Source: an uncultured Lachnospiraceae bacterium | GTDB lineage: Bacteria > Bacillota > Clostridia > Lachnospirales > Lachnospiraceae | Length of the DNA: 64,000 bases | Assembly: GCA_900550475.1 (NCBI GenBank) | Contig: URSA01000011.1 | Span: 18,065 to 82,064 of the forward strand | Direction: 5' to 3' | Made by a program: the position numbers and the translations under genes | Part shown: one piece after another, positions 61,668 through 64,000 of the stretch | How positions within the stretch are numbered: position 1 is the stretch's first letter | Layout of the letters: each line of letters starts with the position of its first letter | The notes under the pieces: model-generated | What the model saw: only the letters and a program-made list of their open reading frames with translations | The model's database searches: none | Told to the model about the DNA's origin: nothing

Positions 61668-62618
61668 TTATAATTCCTCCAGCAGTTTCTCAATACTCAT
61701 TTCTATTCTTTCGTCTTCGTTACCTTTGAATGTACATGCAAGCGAAACAGGATCAACACATCCTTCTCTTGCAAAATAAGAAGGATTGTATTTCCATAAT
61801 TGTACCTTCAAGCAGTCGTCCGGGGCTTCAGATCTGGCATCCACAATTTCCAACTGGTCAACAACTTCCTCGCCCTTGTAGATTGCCCGTTCCTCAATTC
61901 TAGGCGGATTCAATTCTGACTCCTGACTAAGAGCGGTTTCTCCTGCGCTAAATGATTCAAAGGTTGCTTCACATCGCATAATTGTAATCTCTTTCTGGAC
62001 CGGATTAATCAAATATGCTTTTGCATTTTCATAATACTCTTTGCGTGTGTAATTTCTCTTAATAGCAATCTCTGTTCCGGATTTCATCTGGCGGATAAGT
62101 CCCATTCCCTCTAATTGGGCTGTTGCTCTTGTAATGGACGTTTTGGTAAGATTCAGCTTGTTCGCAACCTCACTTTTTAGCACAGATTCCTCATCTTCCA
62201 TATATAACAATTCAAGGAACACCATCTGTGTTGCAGGCATCATCTTATCTGCCTTGACAAGCTGCTTGAGATACACATCCTGCAATACAATTCCCATAAA
62301 TGGCAAAAATACATTTCCCGGCAAATCCACAAACGGAACTCCGCTTTTCACCAGCGCATTTCTCATGGAAACGCTGTTTAACGCTACTTCATATGCTGCA
62401 GGACACTGCAATGCTTCCTCATACTTTGCTTTCTGCTTTTTCATTGCAGCAACACTTAGTTCCATTTCCTTCACTACATCAATTATTGCAAAGTTAACAC
62501 CATATATTTCAACCATCATAATGTCACGCATAGTCATAAAAATCGGCAATTGTAATTTATTCTTATATTCTGCTATTTTTACTTTGCAGCCGAAATACTG
62601 CTCTAATTGCTTTTGCAT
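61668..62618 (-). CDS. AbiEi-like antitoxin / transcriptional repressor
   Basis: A 316-residue protein upstream of the AbiEii remnant, the position of the AbiEi antitoxin. The centre has a winged helix-turn-helix (SVLKSEVANKLNLTKTSITRATAQLEGMGLIRQ, about 153-185). N-terminal and C-terminal parts are not recognised beyond gene-pair logic. AAGGAG lies 7 bases before the ATG. It likely represses its own promoter through the TAACATA repeats upstream. It remains intact although its toxin is broken. Confidence 0.72.
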   Translation of the reverse strand: MQKQLEQYFGCKVKIAEYKNKLQLPIFMTMRDIMMVEIYGVNFAIIDVVKEMELSVAAMKKQKAKYEEALQCPAAYEVALNSVSMRNALVKSGVPFVDLPGNVFLPFMGIVLQDVYLKQLVKADKMMPATQMVFLELLYMEDEESVLKSEVANKLNLTKTSITRATAQLEGMGLIRQMKSGTEIAIKRNYTRKEYYENAKAYLINPVQKEITIMRCEATFESFSAGETALSQESELNPPRIEERAIYKGEEVVDQLEIVDARSEAPDDCLKVQLWKYNPSYFAREGCVDPVSLACTFKGNEDERIEMSIEKLLEEL

Positions 62619-62632
62619 ATGACATCTCCTTG

Positions 62633-62689
62633 TAACATAATTTCATTCATAATAACATATTTTATGTTACTTTTCAATATTTTATGTTA
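62633..62689 (-). promoter_or_regulatory. Promoter and TAACATA operator array of the AbiE-like operon
   Basis: TTGAAA (62672-62677), 17 bases, TATTAT (62649-62654). A perfect inverted repeat TAACATA-TTT-TATGTTA (62653-62669) fills the spacer. Further half-sites lie at 62633-62639 and 62678-62689. Matches negative autoregulation by the antitoxin. Confidence 0.7.
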
Positions 62690-62795
62690 TTTTTTTATAA
62701 TCGACCTGATTTCTATGCATATTTAGGTAAGGTATACGATTATTATTAAAAGTACAACCACATAATATGTATTGCAGTCAAATATCATAAACAAA

Positions 62796-62824
62796 CCGAC
62801 ACTTAACCGACATTCAAACCGACA
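62796..62824. repeat. Three CCGACA repeats at helical spacing
   Basis: CCGACA at 62796, 62807 and 62819, spaced 11 and 12 bases, each in an AACCGACA context. Possible protein-binding array at the island edge. Confidence 0.5.
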
Positions 62825-62841
62825 TTTTTATGTAAGTGAAA

Positions 62842-62863
62842 AGAAGTCCCCGAAGGAACTTCT
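62842..62863 (-). terminator. Intrinsic terminator at the right island edge
   Basis: On the minus strand a 9-bp stem (one G-U pair) closes a TTCG tetraloop and is followed by TTTT. It would end transcription coming from the serine hydrolase gene. Confidence 0.75.
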
Positions 62864-63047
62864 TTCGTCACAAATCATATTCTTTTTTATCGAGGGAAGT
62901 CCGGTTGATGATCCTACTGTTTTACAAAATAGGAGTACAATGGGGGTACCAGTCCCATCCACATTCCCTAAAAGCCTTGATTTTAAGCCTTTTCAGCCAA
63001 AAGTACGGTTTCTGGGCAAATTATAGCATATTGTTGCAAGTCTATTC

Positions 63048-63965
63048 TTACAATTCCATCAGAAAATGTTCATGCAGCGCACGTTTCACCTGATCGAAAT
63101 TACCTTGCTCCGGACATTGGATGGAAACAACCAATCCCTTCTCTGGGAGAATCGTTGTAATCTGTCCGAATGCGCCATCAGCACGATAGGATCCTGGATA
63201 TGGACTGATCCAGAACTGATAGCCATATCCTACATGCCAGAGATCTGCAGATGGCTCGAAGGTAAATTTCGGGGTGGACACCTCCTGCACCCAGTCCCTG
63301 CTGACAATCTGCTCGCCCTTCCAGTTACCCTCAGCCAGATAGAGCTGTCCCAGTTTCATCATCTCGGTACAAGTCAGATACATACCTCCGCCGCCATTCG
63401 GATGTCCCTGTGGATCATGCTCCCAGAGCGGCCATCCCATATCAAGAGGCTGGAATACCTTCTCATACAGATACTCTCCCATCCGCTTGCCAACGGCCCG
63501 TTCTACCATATGAGCAGCCAGAATACTGTCGGCAGAGGAATAGCAGAATGCACTGCCTGGCTCCACAGGAACCGGCTGTGCCATCATATATTTCTCATAA
63601 TCCGGTGCGCCGACGCCCGGACGTCTGTCCGCATTCATCAGAAGTGCCTTACCAAAGCCACTGGACATGCAGAGCAGATGTTTCAACTGAATCTTCTCCA
63701 GATTTGGATCCGGATTTGAAGGAAGTTTATCTTTAAACACTTCCGCCACATGATCTTCCAGGCTTAGTTTTCCCTCTTCCATTGCGAGTCCAACTGCTGT
63801 TACCGTAAAACTCTTGGTATGTGAATAAATATTTCTCGGTGCATTTGCTGCGTAGTGCATCTCACAGAGTACCTTGTTCTCATCTCCGACACTGATAGCT
63901 TCCAGCGGCAGATTGTGGCTGCTGGCATAACGATGAAATTCCAAAAACTTCTCTTCCAGTAACAT
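63048..63965 (-). CDS. Serine hydrolase, beta-lactamase/esterase fold
   Basis: A 305-residue cytoplasmic protein of the class C beta-lactamase-like family. Ser-x-x-Lys is in IYSHTKSFTVTA (nucleophile near 48), the Tyr motif in FCYSSADSILAAH, and the third motif in YRADGAFGQITTILP. PLDMGWPLWEHDPQGHPNGGGGM is family-typical. No signal peptide, so esterase or peptide hydrolysis is likelier than antibiotic resistance. GAGG precedes the ATG at 63965. Base composition is closer to the backbone than to the island. Confidence 0.86.
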   Translation of the reverse strand: MLLEEKFLEFHRYASSHNLPLEAISVGDENKVLCEMHYAANAPRNIYSHTKSFTVTAVGLAMEEGKLSLEDHVAEVFKDKLPSNPDPNLEKIQLKHLLCMSSGFGKALLMNADRRPGVGAPDYEKYMMAQPVPVEPGSAFCYSSADSILAAHMVERAVGKRMGEYLYEKVFQPLDMGWPLWEHDPQGHPNGGGGMYLTCTEMMKLGQLYLAEGNWKGEQIVSRDWVQEVSTPKFTFEPSADLWHVGYGYQFWISPYPGSYRADGAFGQITTILPEKGLVVSIQCPEQGNFDQVKRALHEHFLMEL

Positions 63966-64000
63966 AATACCTCTATCCTTTCCGGCAAATCTCTGATGTC

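Larger units (their letters stand above)
62690..63047. other. Right island edge, no gene supported
   Basis: A short plus-strand open frame here (62772-63026) has no ribosome binding site or family signature. The stretch holds three CCGACA repeats, a terminator (62842-62863) and otherwise unassigned sequence. No copy of the TCATTCGTAGTA core site was found. Confidence 0.55.

Noticed and set aside
62740..62790. A third copy of the att-like core near the right edge (AGTCAAA at about 62777)
   Set aside because: Only seven bases match and the TCATTCGTAGTA half is absent.
62772..63026. An 84-codon plus-strand open frame at the right island edge
   Set aside because: No ribosome binding site, no domain, and it spans a terminator and repeats.

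Overview
The window looks like a chromosomal segment of a spore-forming member of the Clostridia, most likely a Lachnospiraceae species. The evidence is a Firmicutes gene order (spoIIIA operon, then Asp23-like/nusB/xseAB/ispA/dxs/tlyA/nadK/argR/recN/spoIVB), Clostridia-type LexA boxes in front of recA, a sigma-E type promoter in front of spoIIIAA, strong AGGAGG ribosome binding sites and frequent TTG/GTG starts. No rRNA, tRNA or CRISPR array was seen.

Backbone (1-50,830, GC-rich, nearly all on the minus strand). From left to right: the 5' end of rny, then recX-recA; a plus-strand chemoreceptor and a repeat-rich zinc-ribbon membrane protein that split the usual cinA-recA junction; a PgsA-CinA fusion and rimO; the yicC-remA-gmk-rpoZ operon; rqcH, a SpoVB/MurJ-type flippase and glgA; a protein with the Spo0A DNA-binding domain but no receiver; an FAD oxidoreductase; a gene-free repeat cluster with a decayed gene and an XRE regulator; the long asp23-to-spoIVB operon; a transglutaminase-like lipoprotein, prfC and deoB; the complete spoIIIAA-AH operon; an orphan ABC nucleotide-binding fragment; a lipoprotein; rpsO-pnp with a long leader hairpin; trpS; a TPR-GGDEF protein; a GH2 glycosidase; apbE; and a divergent NusG-II/Gx-transporter pair with a protein-tyrosine phosphatase. 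spoIVB is not followed by spo0A, which is the usual neighbour.

Accessory island (about 50,840-62,870, clearly AT-rich). It is bounded on the left by a tyrosine-recombinase-like core site, TCATTCGTAGTA-N6-TAGTCAAA at 50,976. The same site recurs at 54,357 with a different central 6-mer, as expected for variable coupling sequences. Between the two copies lie only two genes, read as an operon: a DUF4238 protein and a 693-residue protein with seven treble-clef zinc repeats around a PD-(D/E)XK-like nuclease core. Four 20-21 bp iterons sit in front of the pair. I regard this as the best candidate for an undescribed system, possibly anti-phage or anti-plasmid defence; that function is inference. To the right are a frameshifted, 5'-truncated Tn916-type integrase, an FtsX-type ABC exporter with its two-component system and an OmpR-type tandem operator, and an AbiE-like toxin-antitoxin locus. 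Its toxin gene carries a frameshift and is joined in frame to the response regulator.

Right edge (63,048 onward). A serine hydrolase of the beta-lactamase fold ends the window and is closer in composition to the backbone.
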